Below the pieces are notes generated by a model. It searched no databases and was not told where the DNA came from. It saw only the letters and a program-made list of their open reading frames with translations. The position numbers and the translations under genes were made by a program. Shown here one piece after another: positions 32,532 through 42,314 of a stretch of DNA of 52,344 nucleotides. Location of the stretch: assembly GCF_014486675.1 (NCBI RefSeq), contig NZ_JACTAC010000015.1, forward strand, positions 1-52,344, written 5' to 3'. The DNA comes from Flavobacterium macrobrachii. GTDB lineage: Bacteria > Bacteroidota > Bacteroidia > Flavobacteriales > Flavobacteriaceae. The stretch's first letter is position 1. Each line of letters begins with the position of its first letter.

Positions 32532-33890
32532 ATGATAAAATTTCTAGAAAATATAAAAAATAAAATTCAAATTGGTTCAAGTTTTCTCCTTCTCTTGACA
32601 CTATTCAATGGGGCGATTGTAATGAATTTTCACAAATTGATTTACAAGAATCCAACAGTAATGATATTGCTTTTATTTTTTCTTATAGTAACTATAATTG
32701 ACTATAAAAAATGGTGGGGCGTTTTCTGTAACATCCTCATTTCAATCTCTTTATTGATATTAGTTTTTCCTAGAATTGGAAATCACTCAACTTTATTACT
32801 ATTTTTTTCATTGCTTATTTTTTGTCTCTTGACAGTAAAGCTTTTCAAAAAAAATTACTTCATAAATCATGATTTGACCTCTTATTGTTTTAGAATTGCT
32901 ACAGTAACAATTTATTTTTACACTGGTTTCCATAAACTAAATACCGATTTTTTCAACCCTTGTGTGAGCTGTGTTAATGGTATAAATGAATTTACTATCT
33001 CAAACTTATTTAATGTAGATTTTATAGTAAAACCAAGTTTATCAAGGTTTTTCCAAATTTCAACCCTAATAGTAGAATGTATTATTCCTTTTGGAATTCT
33101 CCATTCTAAAACCAGAAAATACACTATCATTACTTTACTTCTTTTTCACAGCTATTTATCGTTGTCGGTTTTTGCAGACTTTAGTGCTATGGCTTTGTTT
33201 CTATTGATAGGTTGTACAATTGATTTTAAACAAAATAATATTCCGCAAAAATTAGTAAACTCTCTTCAATTGTATCTTATTTTCATTATAATAGCCGTTG
33301 TTGGATATCATTTACTTCATTTTTCTAAAATTGAAGATATCAGACATCGATTTATCCAAGGTCTACTTTTCAATATTGGTTTTTTTGGATTTATTTACAC
33401 TTATTTCAAAAATACACCTGTAAAGACATTTTCATTCAAAAAAGAATATTTTATTCCATTATTTTCTATTTCAATTTTAATTAGTCTATGGACATTAAAA
33501 AGCTACATCGGATTAGGAAATGCTGGAAATCTTACCATGTTCAGTAATCTTGTGACAGAAAAAAGTCGAAATAACCATTTGCTAATTGACACTAAAAAAA
33601 CAAAACTTTTTGATTTTGAAGAAGATAATGTTCATATCGTTTTTATAAATAATCCTTTCATAAAAGAAAATTTTAACGGATTTAAAATTCCTGTTGCTGA
33701 ATTTAGATTTTTAGTTAATTATTGGTCACGAAAATTTAACAAACCTATCCCTTGTACTTTAATCTACAAAGGAAAAAAAGAGCATTTTGAAGATATTAGA
33801 AAATCTCCATTTACTGAAACAAAATGGTGGTACAAATACCTTTCCTTTCGCAAAATACAAACCTCATCACCCAATCGTTGTAGATGGTAA
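32532..33890 (+). CDS. Polytopic membrane protein with HTTM/DoxX-like features
   Basis: The 452-residue product has about ten hydrophobic segments spread over residues 15-325 and a hydrophilic C-terminal domain (about 340-452). The segment 'FYTGFHKLNTDFFNPCVSC' resembles the hallmark of HTTM and MauE/DoxX-related proteins, where a 'KL' follows a membrane helix, but I cannot assign a family firmly. Two closely spaced Cys (PCVSC) could be redox active or bind a ligand. It has no partner gene nearby; terminators on both sides make it monocistronic. Base composition is AT-rich, like its surroundings. Confidence 0.7.
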   Translation: MIKFLENIKNKIQIGSSFLLLLTLFNGAIVMNFHKLIYKNPTVMILLLFFLIVTIIDYKKWWGVFCNILISISLLILVFPRIGNHSTLLLFFSLLIFCLLTVKLFKKNYFINHDLTSYCFRIATVTIYFYTGFHKLNTDFFNPCVSCVNGINEFTISNLFNVDFIVKPSLSRFFQISTLIVECIIPFGILHSKTRKYTIITLLLFHSYLSLSVFADFSAMALFLLIGCTIDFKQNNIPQKLVNSLQLYLIFIIIAVVGYHLLHFSKIEDIRHRFIQGLLFNIGFFGFIYTYFKNTPVKTFSFKKEYFIPLFSISILISLWTLKSYIGLGNAGNLTMFSNLVTEKSRNNHLLIDTKKTKLFDFEEDNVHIVFINNPFIKENFNGFKIPVAEFRFLVNYWSRKFNKPIPCTLIYKGKKEHFEDIRKSPFTETKWWYKYLSFRKIQTSSPNRCRW

Positions 33891-33896
33891 TACAAT

Positions 33897-33926
33897 AAAA
33901 AAGCCAGTATTTAACTGGCTTTTTTT
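33897..33926. terminator. Bidirectional terminator between the membrane protein and the OMP gene
   Basis: AAAAAGCCAGT and ACTGGCTTTTT form a stem with a 5-base loop (ATTTA). A-runs on one side and T-runs on the other serve both convergent genes. Confidence 0.88.
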
Positions 33927-36656
33927 CTATAAATTATATTTCATACTAAAAATAATGTATCGTGGTTGTACTCTATATTGTGAATTTCGAGTGGAAAACT
34001 GCGAAAAATTATCGTCGTTTAGAGCTGTTGTATTTAGCAAGTTGGTTGCTGCTACTTTGTATTCCCAATGACTGGCTTTTGTTTTTTGATAGGTCAAACT
34101 TGCTGATAAAAAGTCGTATTCTTGATCAACGGTTTTGGCTTTGTTATAGTAATGAAAAAACTCATATTCGGCTAAAAATGAAAAGCTTTTCAGGAAGAAA
34201 TAATCCAGTTTAGCCGTTGGACTATCGGTGTAGAAATTATCATTTGGATATTGGTTTACCGAATAAGAATATCCCAATTCTAAATTAGGCAAATTCTTAA
34301 AATTGGTCGATGCGCTTAAGCGGTAATTTTGAGTAAAACTTTCGGTATCAACAACATTTTCTGCATTATTTATAGGATTCACTTGAATATTATAAAACTT
34401 ACTCCAGTTAACACTTGCGCTTAAATTAGCTTTGTAATATTTCGAAAAAGAGCGACCATATCTTCCACTTGCTGAAAAATTCTCGTCACCAAATGGCGAA
34501 TTAATGGGTGCACCAATTTGATTTACACCTTCAAATAAAGCTCTTGATTTGATTGCATCAACTGTTCTTGTATAACTCAAATTTGCTCCAAAATTTTCAA
34601 AATTAAACATATTGAACTTTTGGTAATTCAAAGAATGACTTTGCATTATCGAATTGGTCAAATCGCGATTTCCTGAGAACAAACTGCTGTAGCTGTTGAA
34701 AATTGTACCTAAAGCATAATTGTTGATATTAGTAAAATTATTAGTCAATCCAAAATTATAGGTCAACGATTCTGATTTTTTGATTTGGTAAATCATATTA
34801 AAATCGGGTAACAAACGAAATATATCTTGATTTACATCGGTTCCTAATTGGGTGTTTTTTAAATCAAAGCGATGTAAAGTAACTCCGGGCGTAAACGTGA
34901 ATTTACCCGTTAACCATTTAATGTGAAATCCAAGATAAGTATCATTAAAGCGATAACTTGCGTCGTTATTGTTTTCGGCAACATTCAAATTATTAATACT
35001 TCCGTCATCCAATCGTTGAAAAATGGATGAGTTCAAACTTTGATATACATAAGAATTAGCTAACGTAAAATTCAAATTCGTTTTTGGTGTCAACACATAA
35101 TAATAATCCAATCTACTATCGAGTTTATTAGTTTTGATAAAACGACTTTGCGTAATATCATTTCGATTTTGCGTTTGATTATAACCAAAAAAATCAAAAG
35201 GCTGAAACTCTAAATTGGCGTTGTACAAAGGATCTTCGTTTTGATACAAATGCTGACTTTCAAAAGCAAAAACGTGTTTTTCTGTTGGTGTATAATAAAA
35301 ACTCAAGTTTTGATTGATATTAACAGGATCTTGTTTTTTGGAAGTTAAAACACTTTCATCGGTATCAATTCCTGAAATATAATTAAAGACTTGACGTTGC
35401 AACTCGTTGTTTTCTCTTTGAGCTGAAATTCGGGTTAAAATATCATAATCCAATTGAAACTTCGACGTAGGTTTATAGGTTGTACTCAACTTGAATAATC
35501 CTAAATTGTTTTTTTGACTTCCGGTATCGTCTCTAACTTCGGTGGATGAAATATCAGTAGAGTTTGGCAGCAAAATATTAACCGTTGAAGCTGTTTCGGT
35601 ATCAACCAAAGTAGAAGTTGCAATTGCAAATCCACTTAAACTCCAGCTTTTTGATGGATTGTACGAAAAATTGGTTGCTCCAAAATGCGATTCAATTTCC
35701 TTAACTCTGTTATCTTGAAAAAAGCTAATTCCAAGTGAATTACTATCTAAAATAATGCCTCCGCCACCTTTACCCATAATATTTCTGAAACCGCCACTAA
35801 ACCTGAAATAATCTTGAATAGTAAACGCTTGTTGACCTACATTATTACTATTTCCCATAATATTAAGACTGTATTTTGGACTATAGTAAAACGCTTTTGG
35901 TGCTATAGCATAACGCGTATCGTCATGTCCAACACCAATTCCAGCTGTCATGTCACCAAACCAAAAGTTCTTCTTTCCTTCTTTCAGTTTGATGTTCATT
36001 GCTAAATTGTCTTGGTTGTTTTCAACGCCTTTCATGATGGAGTTTTCGTTGTAATTACGAAGTACTTGAACTTTATCAATCGCATCGGCAGGAATGTTTT
36101 TTACACCTAATTTGGTATCGCCATCAAAAAAATCTTTTCCTTCTACCATCAACTTCGTTACCGATTTCCCTTCTACTTTTACTTGACCATCAGCATCTAC
36201 TTCAACTCCAGGAAGTTTCTTAAGAACATCTTCTAATTTTCTTTCTGTTCCGGTTGTAAAAGAGTCTGAATTATAGACAATCGTATCACCTTTTATCGAA
36301 ACTGGCATTTCTCGAACAATTTCAACACCTTGAAGTTCAATTCCACCACTTTCCATAGTGATGTTTTGAGTAATATTTTCTCCTTGTGTTGTAATGGTGA
36401 TTTCTTTGTTTTGCATTCCCAAATAACTCAACTTAATGGTATAAGTCGAATTGGATTTTAGGTTTAGTAAAAATTTCCCTTTGTCGTTTGTGATTGCATA
36501 CGCATCCATGGCTTTGGTGGTTTGGTTCATTGCCATAACATTTGCCATTTCTAGCGGTGCTTTGCTATCATCTTGAATAATACCTTCAAAACGAACCGTT
36601 TGAGAAAAAGAAATTGTTGAAATTAATAGAAATAAAGATAGGATAGATTTTTTCAT
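33927..36656 (-). CDS. Outer-membrane beta-barrel protein with carboxypeptidase-regulatory domain (TonB-receptor-like)
   Basis: The 909-residue product begins with a signal peptide (MKKSILSLFLLISTISFSQ). It then has a regulatory-like beta domain (about 22-105), a plug-like segment with LEDVLKKLPGVEVDADGQV and GVKNIPADAIDKVQVL (about 140-215), and a long barrel of the OMP_b-brl_3 type to a terminal aromatic strand 'YIIFSMKYNL'. Such proteins resemble TonB receptors, but transport substrate is unknown. It follows the GLPGLI gene by 25 bases, a pairing common in Flavobacteria, and sits beside a two-component system. Confidence 0.88.
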   Translation of the reverse strand: MKKSILSLFLLISTISFSQTVRFEGIIQDDSKAPLEMANVMAMNQTTKAMDAYAITNDKGKFLLNLKSNSTYTIKLSYLGMQNKEITITTQGENITQNITMESGGIELQGVEIVREMPVSIKGDTIVYNSDSFTTGTERKLEDVLKKLPGVEVDADGQVKVEGKSVTKLMVEGKDFFDGDTKLGVKNIPADAIDKVQVLRNYNENSIMKGVENNQDNLAMNIKLKEGKKNFWFGDMTAGIGVGHDDTRYAIAPKAFYYSPKYSLNIMGNSNNVGQQAFTIQDYFRFSGGFRNIMGKGGGGIILDSNSLGISFFQDNRVKEIESHFGATNFSYNPSKSWSLSGFAIATSTLVDTETASTVNILLPNSTDISSTEVRDDTGSQKNNLGLFKLSTTYKPTSKFQLDYDILTRISAQRENNELQRQVFNYISGIDTDESVLTSKKQDPVNINQNLSFYYTPTEKHVFAFESQHLYQNEDPLYNANLEFQPFDFFGYNQTQNRNDITQSRFIKTNKLDSRLDYYYVLTPKTNLNFTLANSYVYQSLNSSIFQRLDDGSINNLNVAENNNDASYRFNDTYLGFHIKWLTGKFTFTPGVTLHRFDLKNTQLGTDVNQDIFRLLPDFNMIYQIKKSESLTYNFGLTNNFTNINNYALGTIFNSYSSLFSGNRDLTNSIMQSHSLNYQKFNMFNFENFGANLSYTRTVDAIKSRALFEGVNQIGAPINSPFGDENFSASGRYGRSFSKYYKANLSASVNWSKFYNIQVNPINNAENVVDTESFTQNYRLSASTNFKNLPNLELGYSYSVNQYPNDNFYTDSPTAKLDYFFLKSFSFLAEYEFFHYYNKAKTVDQEYDFLSASLTYQKTKASHWEYKVAATNLLNTTALNDDNFSQFSTRNSQYRVQPRYIIFSMKYNL

Positions 36657-36681
36657 TTTTTTGACTTACAAAATAATTTGA

Positions 36682-37527
36682 TTATTGTTGAAAGATAATA
36701 ACTCCATCTTCATTTTGCATACTTTCCGTTTTTTTCTTTAGAATTTCGTCAAACTTTTTTTGAGTTATTTTTTTTCCATTTGTTGGCGCTTTTATTTCTG
36801 TTTTTTCTTTATTAGTTAAAACTACCTTAGAGCAAAGAAGCATATTATCTCCATCATTAACTTCAAGAATCAATCCTGGTAAACCCCAATAATTATCTGG
36901 ACCAAAACTTACTGGAATTTCTGGTGAATACCATGCCGTTACTATTTTATCTTCTGGCTTTTCTATTTTGAAAAGTGCTGGTTTTTTTTCTTCTTTTTTC
37001 AAAAACTCTTCATATTCTTTTTTTTGCTTTTCGCTAACTGGAATGACTAATTCGGCTTTAAAACAATTATACTCGCCAATTTTTTTCGTTTCATCAATAA
37101 GTTTCCATTCCGGTTTTACTAATGGCTCAACTACTAGGAACTCCTTTCCAAAAATATTGTCTTCAACAATACTATTTTTGTCTTTCAAATTAAGATACTT
37201 TTTTCCAGCACTTGAAAAACTTACTGTAACTGACATTCCATTATTTGCTTCAGGTTTGTCCAATTTTTGTTCTTCTTCATATAGACACTCAATTTTATTA
37301 AAAATAAGCACGTATTGTTTCTCTGATGCTTTTTTCATTGCTTCTTCTAACAACCCTTGAAGTTCAGGATTATTTTTCATCTCAATTTTCTCAGTCACTT
37401 GCTCCGTTACTTTCTTCATAATTCTTTTAGAAAAGTACTCTGCTTTTCCATGAAACTCTTGTGCAGTAATTACACTTGTAGCTAGTAATAAAACGGCTAA
37501 TGCTCTTTTAGTTAAATTCGTATTCAT
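36682..37527 (-). CDS. GLPGLI family protein
   Basis: The 281-residue secreted protein has a signal peptide (MNTNLTKRALAVLLLATSVITAQE) and the naming motif in 'YWGLPGLILEVNDGDN' near residue 217. Other family marks are the cysteine-containing YNCFKAELVIPVS and the AWYSPEIPVS run just before. The function of the family is unknown; members usually neighbour TonB-like barrels. It is the first gene of the pair with the OMP at 33927-36656 and is divergent from the histidine kinase, sharing the regulatory gap at 37528-37648. Confidence 0.88.
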   Translation of the reverse strand: MNTNLTKRALAVLLLATSVITAQEFHGKAEYFSKRIMKKVTEQVTEKIEMKNNPELQGLLEEAMKKASEKQYVLIFNKIECLYEEEQKLDKPEANNGMSVTVSFSSAGKKYLNLKDKNSIVEDNIFGKEFLVVEPLVKPEWKLIDETKKIGEYNCFKAELVIPVSEKQKKEYEEFLKKEEKKPALFKIEKPEDKIVTAWYSPEIPVSFGPDNYWGLPGLILEVNDGDNMLLCSKVVLTNKEKTEIKAPTNGKKITQKKFDEILKKKTESMQNEDGVIIFQQ

Positions 37528-37584
37528 ATTTTTATAAATTGATGTTTAATGGTACAAAATAAAATATAATAAACCATACAAATT

Positions 37585-37614
37585 GTTAAATAAAGTTAAC
37601 GTTTGTTAACGTTG
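37585..37614. promoter_or_regulatory. Three GTTAA repeats with exact 10-bp period (response-regulator site)
   Basis: GTTAAA at 37585, GTTAAC at 37595 and GTTAAC at 37605 are spaced one helical turn apart; the last two units repeat over the full ten bases. They lie immediately upstream of a -33 TTG (37612-37614). OmpR-family regulators bind such direct repeats in tandem. Confidence 0.65.
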
Positions 37615-37636
37615 ACAATTAAACTTCTTTTGTTAC

Positions 37637-37644
37637 TATTTTTG
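37637..37644 (+). promoter_or_regulatory. -7 promoter element of the two-component operon
   Basis: TATTTTTG fits TAnnTTTG, with TTG at 37612-37614 as -33. The ATG at 37649 is only 4 bases downstream of it, so the mRNA may be leaderless. Confidence 0.6.
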
Positions 37645-37648
37645 ATAT

Positions 37649-39220
37649 ATGAAAAGAAAAAAAAACTTTTATCTAATTTTATTTATTTCTACAACAATTG
37701 TTGCCACCATTGGACTTCAGGTGTTTTGGAATATAAAAAACTATAATCAAAATAAAACAAGATTGATTTCGGAAGTACAGAGTGCTTTGGACAAAAGTAT
37801 TGAGTATTATTATGTTGATTATTTAAAAGATAATTTTGTAGCCTTTGTAAATAATGATAAGCAGGTAAACTCAGATCAGTTTTTTGAATCGGTTGACATA
37901 AAATCGGCATTTAAAAATATCCCAAAACAGAAAGAAAATAGTATAGGTTCAAAACTGGATACAACTTCCACTTTAGTAAGCGTAGAAATAAAATCAGATT
38001 TAAAAACCAATAAAAAAATAAGCGACTCTATAAAAAGGCAAATTGAAAATCAAATTATTTCAAACGAGACAACATTAAGTTCATCAAAAGTTTCTTTTAA
38101 AGAAATCGAGCCAACTTCAATCAAAGCGATAAGTGTTTTTAAAGGAAAGAAAGACACAGACAGCATCATGGCTCTTAAAAATCTTGCCAATAAGATTGTT
38201 ATTTCAATGATTCAAGATACTATCGAGTTTAAAGCCTTAAGCACTGCTTTAGAAAAAGAACTAAAAAGAAAAAACATACTTATTGATTATCAGCTTCAAC
38301 ATTATAAATGTGATACCTTATACAACACTTTTCAAACCAATAAAAAAGGTTCTTTGTCATTGAAAAGTATATCAAAATCAGCATATTTACCCAAAAAAGA
38401 AGAAATCGCAATACAGTTTTCAAATCCAGTAGCATTGGTATTAAAAAGAAGTTTATCAGAGATTTTGCTTTCGTTAGTATTGTCATTATCGATAATTACT
38501 TGCTTACTTTATCTGTTAAAAACCATCAATAAGCAGAAAAAAATAGATGAAATAAAAAATGATTTGATTAGCAATATCACTCATGAATTCAAAACGCCAA
38601 TTACCACAATCGGAACAGCTATTGAAGGAATAAAAAGTTTTAATACAGAAAAAGACGTAGAAAAAACAAATAGGTATTTAGAAATATCAGGTAATCAGCT
38701 CAAAAAATTGGAAGAAATGGTCGAACGATTATTAGAAACGGCAACACTAGAAACAAATCAATTATCTATAAAAAAAGAAAAAACAAATCTGATTTTATTA
38801 TTACAAAACTGCATCGAAAAACACCAATTAAATTTTCAAGAGAAAAATATTGTATTAGAAACAAAAACTTTCGAAATTTATGCCAATGTTGATAATTTTC
38901 ATCTAGAAAATGTTTTTTCGAATATCATTGATAACGCAGTAAAATATGGCGGAAATGAAATTAAGATTTCCGTAAATTGTGACAAAATCCAAAATACAAT
39001 TTTGATTGAAGATAACGGGTTTGGAATTGACAAAATTCATAAAGAAAAAATATTCGAAAAGTTTTATCGCATTCCAAAAGGAAACATTCACAATGTAAAA
39101 GGATTTGGAATTGGCTTATATTATTCGAAAAAAATTATAGAAAAACATGGTGGTTCACTTGAATTAGTGTCAAATTCAAATCCAACTTTATTTAAAATAA
39201 CATTGCCAAATGAGTACTAA
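37649..39220 (+). CDS. Sensor histidine kinase
   Basis: The 523-residue membrane kinase has one helix at about 8-28, a large extracytoplasmic sensor (about 30-270) with no recognised fold, a second helix at about 272-293, then a HisKA domain with phospho-acceptor His312 in 'NITHEFKTPITT'. The ATPase domain has an N box (NVFSNIIDNAVKYGG) and G boxes (DNGFGID, GFGIGLYYSKKI). A HAMP domain is not apparent. It overlaps its response-regulator gene by 11 bases. Its location between GLPGLI/OMP genes suggests an envelope-related signal. Confidence 0.92.
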   Translation: MKRKKNFYLILFISTTIVATIGLQVFWNIKNYNQNKTRLISEVQSALDKSIEYYYVDYLKDNFVAFVNNDKQVNSDQFFESVDIKSAFKNIPKQKENSIGSKLDTTSTLVSVEIKSDLKTNKKISDSIKRQIENQIISNETTLSSSKVSFKEIEPTSIKAISVFKGKKDTDSIMALKNLANKIVISMIQDTIEFKALSTALEKELKRKNILIDYQLQHYKCDTLYNTFQTNKKGSLSLKSISKSAYLPKKEEIAIQFSNPVALVLKRSLSEILLSLVLSLSIITCLLYLLKTINKQKKIDEIKNDLISNITHEFKTPITTIGTAIEGIKSFNTEKDVEKTNRYLEISGNQLKKLEEMVERLLETATLETNQLSIKKEKTNLILLLQNCIEKHQLNFQEKNIVLETKTFEIYANVDNFHLENVFSNIIDNAVKYGGNEIKISVNCDKIQNTILIEDNGFGIDKIHKEKIFEKFYRIPKGNIHNVKGFGIGLYYSKKIIEKHGGSLELVSNSNPTLFKITLPNEY

Positions 39221-39890
39221 AATCAGAGTTTTACTAGCCGAAGATGAGCTAGCATTGGCACAAATTATAAAAGAAAGTTTAGAAACACGAAACTTCGAGG
39301 TTATTCACGGAAAAAATGGTGAAGAAGCCTTTGATTTTTTCTTAAAAGAAAATCCAGATATTTTGGTTCTTGATGTAATGATGCCTTTAAAAGATGGTTT
39401 TTCTGTTGCCAAAGATGTTAGAAAAATAAATAAAAATGTGCCAATCATTTTTTTAACTGCCAAGTCGCAAACGCAAGATGTGGTTGATGGATTTGCATTT
39501 GGAGGTAATGACTATTTGAAAAAACCCTTTAGCATGGAAGAATTAATTGTTCGGATGCAATCGCTACTGGGCAGAATTGAAAATAAAACCAATGAAGACA
39601 CAATTGCCATTGGTAACTATTTATTCTATCCAATAAAACAACTACTCGTTCACAATTATACAGTAGAAAACCTTACCCATCGAGAGACAGCTTTATTACA
39701 ATTATTGATTGAAAACAAAAATGAAATTATTGACAGAGAAGTGATTTTGAAAAAAATTTGGAATACTACCGATTTTTTCTCCGGCAGAAGTATGGATGTA
39801 TTTATTACTAAGCTCAGAAAAAAATTAAGTCTCGATACAACAATTCAAATCATTAACATTAGAAGTCAAGGATATAAATTGACATGCTAG
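39210..39890 (+). CDS. OmpR-family response regulator
   Basis: The 226-residue protein has a receiver domain (about 5-118) with acidic residues Glu11 and Asp12, phosphorylated Asp55 (LDVMMP), Thr83 and the conserved Lys105 before Pro106. A winged helix-turn-helix DNA-binding domain follows (about 130-226; 'LTHRETALLQLLIENKNEII'). It is coupled to the kinase by an 11-base overlap. The 10-bp repeats at 37585-37614 are its most likely autoregulatory target and could also control the divergent GLPGLI/OMP pair. Confidence 0.93.
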   Translation: MSTKIRVLLAEDELALAQIIKESLETRNFEVIHGKNGEEAFDFFLKENPDILVLDVMMPLKDGFSVAKDVRKINKNVPIIFLTAKSQTQDVVDGFAFGGNDYLKKPFSMEELIVRMQSLLGRIENKTNEDTIAIGNYLFYPIKQLLVHNYTVENLTHRETALLQLLIENKNEIIDREVILKKIWNTTDFFSGRSMDVFITKLRKKLSLDTTIQIINIRSQGYKLTC

Positions 39891-39897
39891 AGACTTT

Positions 39898-40776
39898 TTA
39901 TCGTCCTGTTCTCATTTGAAAACCACCGCGTCCACCCATTTCGCTCATCTCTTCCATTTTCTTGGTCACCGTTTCATCATATTCTTTTTGAGAAACTTCT
40001 TTTCCTGTAGTTGGAGCTTTGATATCGGCTTTATCTTTTGGATTTAAAACTACTTTAGAACAAAGTATGGTCGTTTTTCCATTATTAACTTCAAGAATTA
40101 AACCTGGCAAACCCCAATAACCTTCTGGACCTTGACTCACTGGAATTTCTGGCGTGTACCAAGCCGTAATTGTGATTTCATTTGGCAAATCTACCTCGTC
40201 TAAAAAACTGGTTTTTTTAGCTTCTTCTATAGGCTTTTCGTCTTTTTTATCGTCATTTCGCTTTGGACGGAAATTTCTAAAATCAGTTTTACTAGCTGGA
40301 ATTACAGCTGTTGCCTTAAAACAATTATAACCGCCAATTACTCTAGTTTCACCACTCATCTGCCAATTATAGTTTGTTAAAGAATCTTTTACCAAAAATT
40401 CTTTTCCCATAAATTCTTTGTCAACTTTATAAATTTTTTCCTTTACATTTTTATAATGCGTTCCGCCGCCACCTATAAACGACGACATCATACGCATTGC
40501 GCCTTGTCCTTGTCCCGGAGCATCAAGTCTTTCTTCTTCCTTATATATAGAAGCTGATTTATCGAAATTCAAAATGAATGTTTTTTCAAACATTTTCTTC
40601 ATACGTTCTTCAATCATTTTTTGCATATCTGGAGTAATTTCTTTGTTTGCCTCAAATCGGGATTTGAAATCGGCAGTACTGGTTTTGGATTCATAAACTG
40701 CCATGCCTTGAAACTCTTTTTGAGCAAATGAAACTGTTGTTAGTAAAACAGTTAGTAGGAAGAAAAACTTTTTCAT
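39898..40776 (-). CDS. GLPGLI family protein
   Basis: The 292-residue secreted protein has signal peptide MKKFFFLLTVLLTTVSFAQ, which defines the start at 40776; the frame is open 21 codons further without a sensible signal. The GLPGLI motif is in 'GYWGLPGLILEVNNGK'. It is paralogous to 36682-37527: both share AWYTPEIPVS-like, CSKVVL and a basic C-terminus. It has an unusual Gly-, Met- and Arg-rich C-terminus (GGRGGFQMRTGR). It is convergent with the response-regulator gene, 7 bases apart. Confidence 0.87.
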   Translation of the reverse strand: MKKFFFLLTVLLTTVSFAQKEFQGMAVYESKTSTADFKSRFEANKEITPDMQKMIEERMKKMFEKTFILNFDKSASIYKEEERLDAPGQGQGAMRMMSSFIGGGGTHYKNVKEKIYKVDKEFMGKEFLVKDSLTNYNWQMSGETRVIGGYNCFKATAVIPASKTDFRNFRPKRNDDKKDEKPIEEAKKTSFLDEVDLPNEITITAWYTPEIPVSQGPEGYWGLPGLILEVNNGKTTILCSKVVLNPKDKADIKAPTTGKEVSQKEYDETVTKKMEEMSEMGGRGGFQMRTGR

Positions 40777-40898
40777 TTTTAGATTATTTTTGTCATTTCG
40801 ATAACAAATATGACGATTGTTTAAGTAAAGTGTTACCAAAGTTTTGTTAAAAATTATAAGACTGCATAAAATTGATTTAGTTTAATTAAATTAGCTGT

Positions 40899-41696
40899 AT
40901 GAGTAAGAGAATATTTTTTTGTCTTTTTATAGTGCTTTTTACAATGCCAATTGTTGGTTATGCTCAACGCATTAAAACAGTTTTGGAACAAGAAACTTCA
41001 TCTTCGGCTGATTTTTATTGTGGTTTAGATAATTTTAGAAATAGCTATTTCATAAAAAATAATGTTTTTGTAAAACAATCTGGAAACCAAACTTGGGAAT
41101 ACAAAAACCTTCCGCTAGGAAAAATCACTTCGGTTGACATTATTAATCCCTTGCAAATTGTCTTGTTTTACGAGCAATTCAATACAGCCATTATGCTCGA
41201 TAATCAGCTGAATGAAATTAGGAAAATAGACTTTACCGAAATAAACAATTCCTTAATCATTTCAAAAATTGGTTTGGCAGGACAAAATCAGTTTTGGATT
41301 TACAATGCCATTACTCAAAAATTAATTCTTTTTGATTACCTAAAAAACACCGTGAAAGAATTACCCATTCCGATAGAACACGAAATTAAATTTTATCAAA
41401 CCGATTTCAATACGTTCTATTGGATTGACGAATACAACAATTGGTTTTCCTGCGATATCTTTGGAAAAAAGACGCTCTTAGGCAATATTCCTGCCTTTGA
41501 AAACATTCAAATCATTGATAATGAAAAGCTCCTATTTTCAGTTGGAGTAAAATTATACTACTTGAATACCAAAACCCAATCGGTGATAGAAATAGAAATT
41601 GTTGAGAATTCGTTTGGAAATTTTTATTACAAAGACCAAATTTTATCTATTTTTACCAGCCAAGAAATTAAGAATTATAAAATAAAAATACCATAA
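40899..41696 (+). CDS. Secreted protein, possibly beta-propeller-like, unknown function
   Basis: The 265-residue product has a signal peptide (MSKRIFFCLFIVLFTMPIVGYAQ). The rest consists of repeated short beta segments with recurring pattern 'hydrophobic-aspartate...hydrophobic' (for example PLQIVLFYEQ, QFWIYNAIT, TFYWIDEY, KLLFSVGVKLYYLN), which suggests a small beta-propeller. No family is recognised with certainty. Its stop and the start of the next gene overlap by one base (TAATG), so it is translationally coupled with the deoxynucleoside kinase. The pair is conserved-looking, but the functional link is unknown. Confidence 0.7.
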   Translation: MSKRIFFCLFIVLFTMPIVGYAQRIKTVLEQETSSSADFYCGLDNFRNSYFIKNNVFVKQSGNQTWEYKNLPLGKITSVDIINPLQIVLFYEQFNTAIMLDNQLNEIRKIDFTEINNSLIISKIGLAGQNQFWIYNAITQKLILFDYLKNTVKELPIPIEHEIKFYQTDFNTFYWIDEYNNWFSCDIFGKKTLLGNIPAFENIQIIDNEKLLFSVGVKLYYLNTKTQSVIEIEIVENSFGNFYYKDQILSIFTSQEIKNYKIKIP

Positions 41697-42310
41697 TGCA
41701 TATAGCAGTCGCAGGAAACATCGGTGCAGGAAAGACAACTTTGACAAAATATTTGGCAAAACATTTTAAATGGGAACCTCATTTTGAAGATGTAGTTGAC
41801 AATCCTTATTTGGACGATTTTTATCATCAAATGGAACGCTGGAGTTTCAATTTGCAAATTTATTTCCTCAACAGCAGATTTCGTCAGGTTTTGCAAATTC
41901 GAGAAAGCGGAAAAAACATCATCCAAGACCGAACAATCTATGAAGATGCACACATTTTTGCACCCAATCTTCACGCAATGGGTTTAATGACCAATCGCGA
42001 TTTTGAAAACTATACCTCGCTATTCGAATTAATGGAAGGATTGGTTGGCGCACCGGATTTGTTAATCTATTTGCGAAGTTCCATCCCAAATCTTGTGGGA
42101 CAAATTCACAAACGCGGACGCGATTATGAAAACTCGATTTCGATTGATTACCTGAGCCGATTGAACGAACGCTATGAAGCTTGGATTAGTACTTATGAAA
42201 AAGGGAAATTATTAATCATTGATGTTGATGATATCGATTTTGTCAACAATCCCGAAGATTTAGGAATGATTATCAATAGAATTGATGCCGAGTTAAACGG
42301 GTTGTTTTAG
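41696..42310 (+). CDS. Deoxynucleoside kinase (dCK/dGK family)
   Basis: This 204-residue enzyme phosphorylates deoxynucleosides for nucleotide salvage. It has P-loop GNIGAGKTT (7-15), a nucleoside-binding segment 'WSFNLQIYFLNSRF', the DRTIYEDAHIFA (ERS-like DRT) motif and a lid with 'RGRDYE'. Substrate preference among deoxyadenosine, deoxyguanosine and deoxycytidine is not readable. It starts at the last base of the upstream gene. Confidence 0.9.
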   Translation: MHIAVAGNIGAGKTTLTKYLAKHFKWEPHFEDVVDNPYLDDFYHQMERWSFNLQIYFLNSRFRQVLQIRESGKNIIQDRTIYEDAHIFAPNLHAMGLMTNRDFENYTSLFELMEGLVGAPDLLIYLRSSIPNLVGQIHKRGRDYENSISIDYLSRLNERYEAWISTYEKGKLLIIDVDDIDFVNNPEDLGMIINRIDAELNGLF

Positions 42311-42314
42311 AAAC

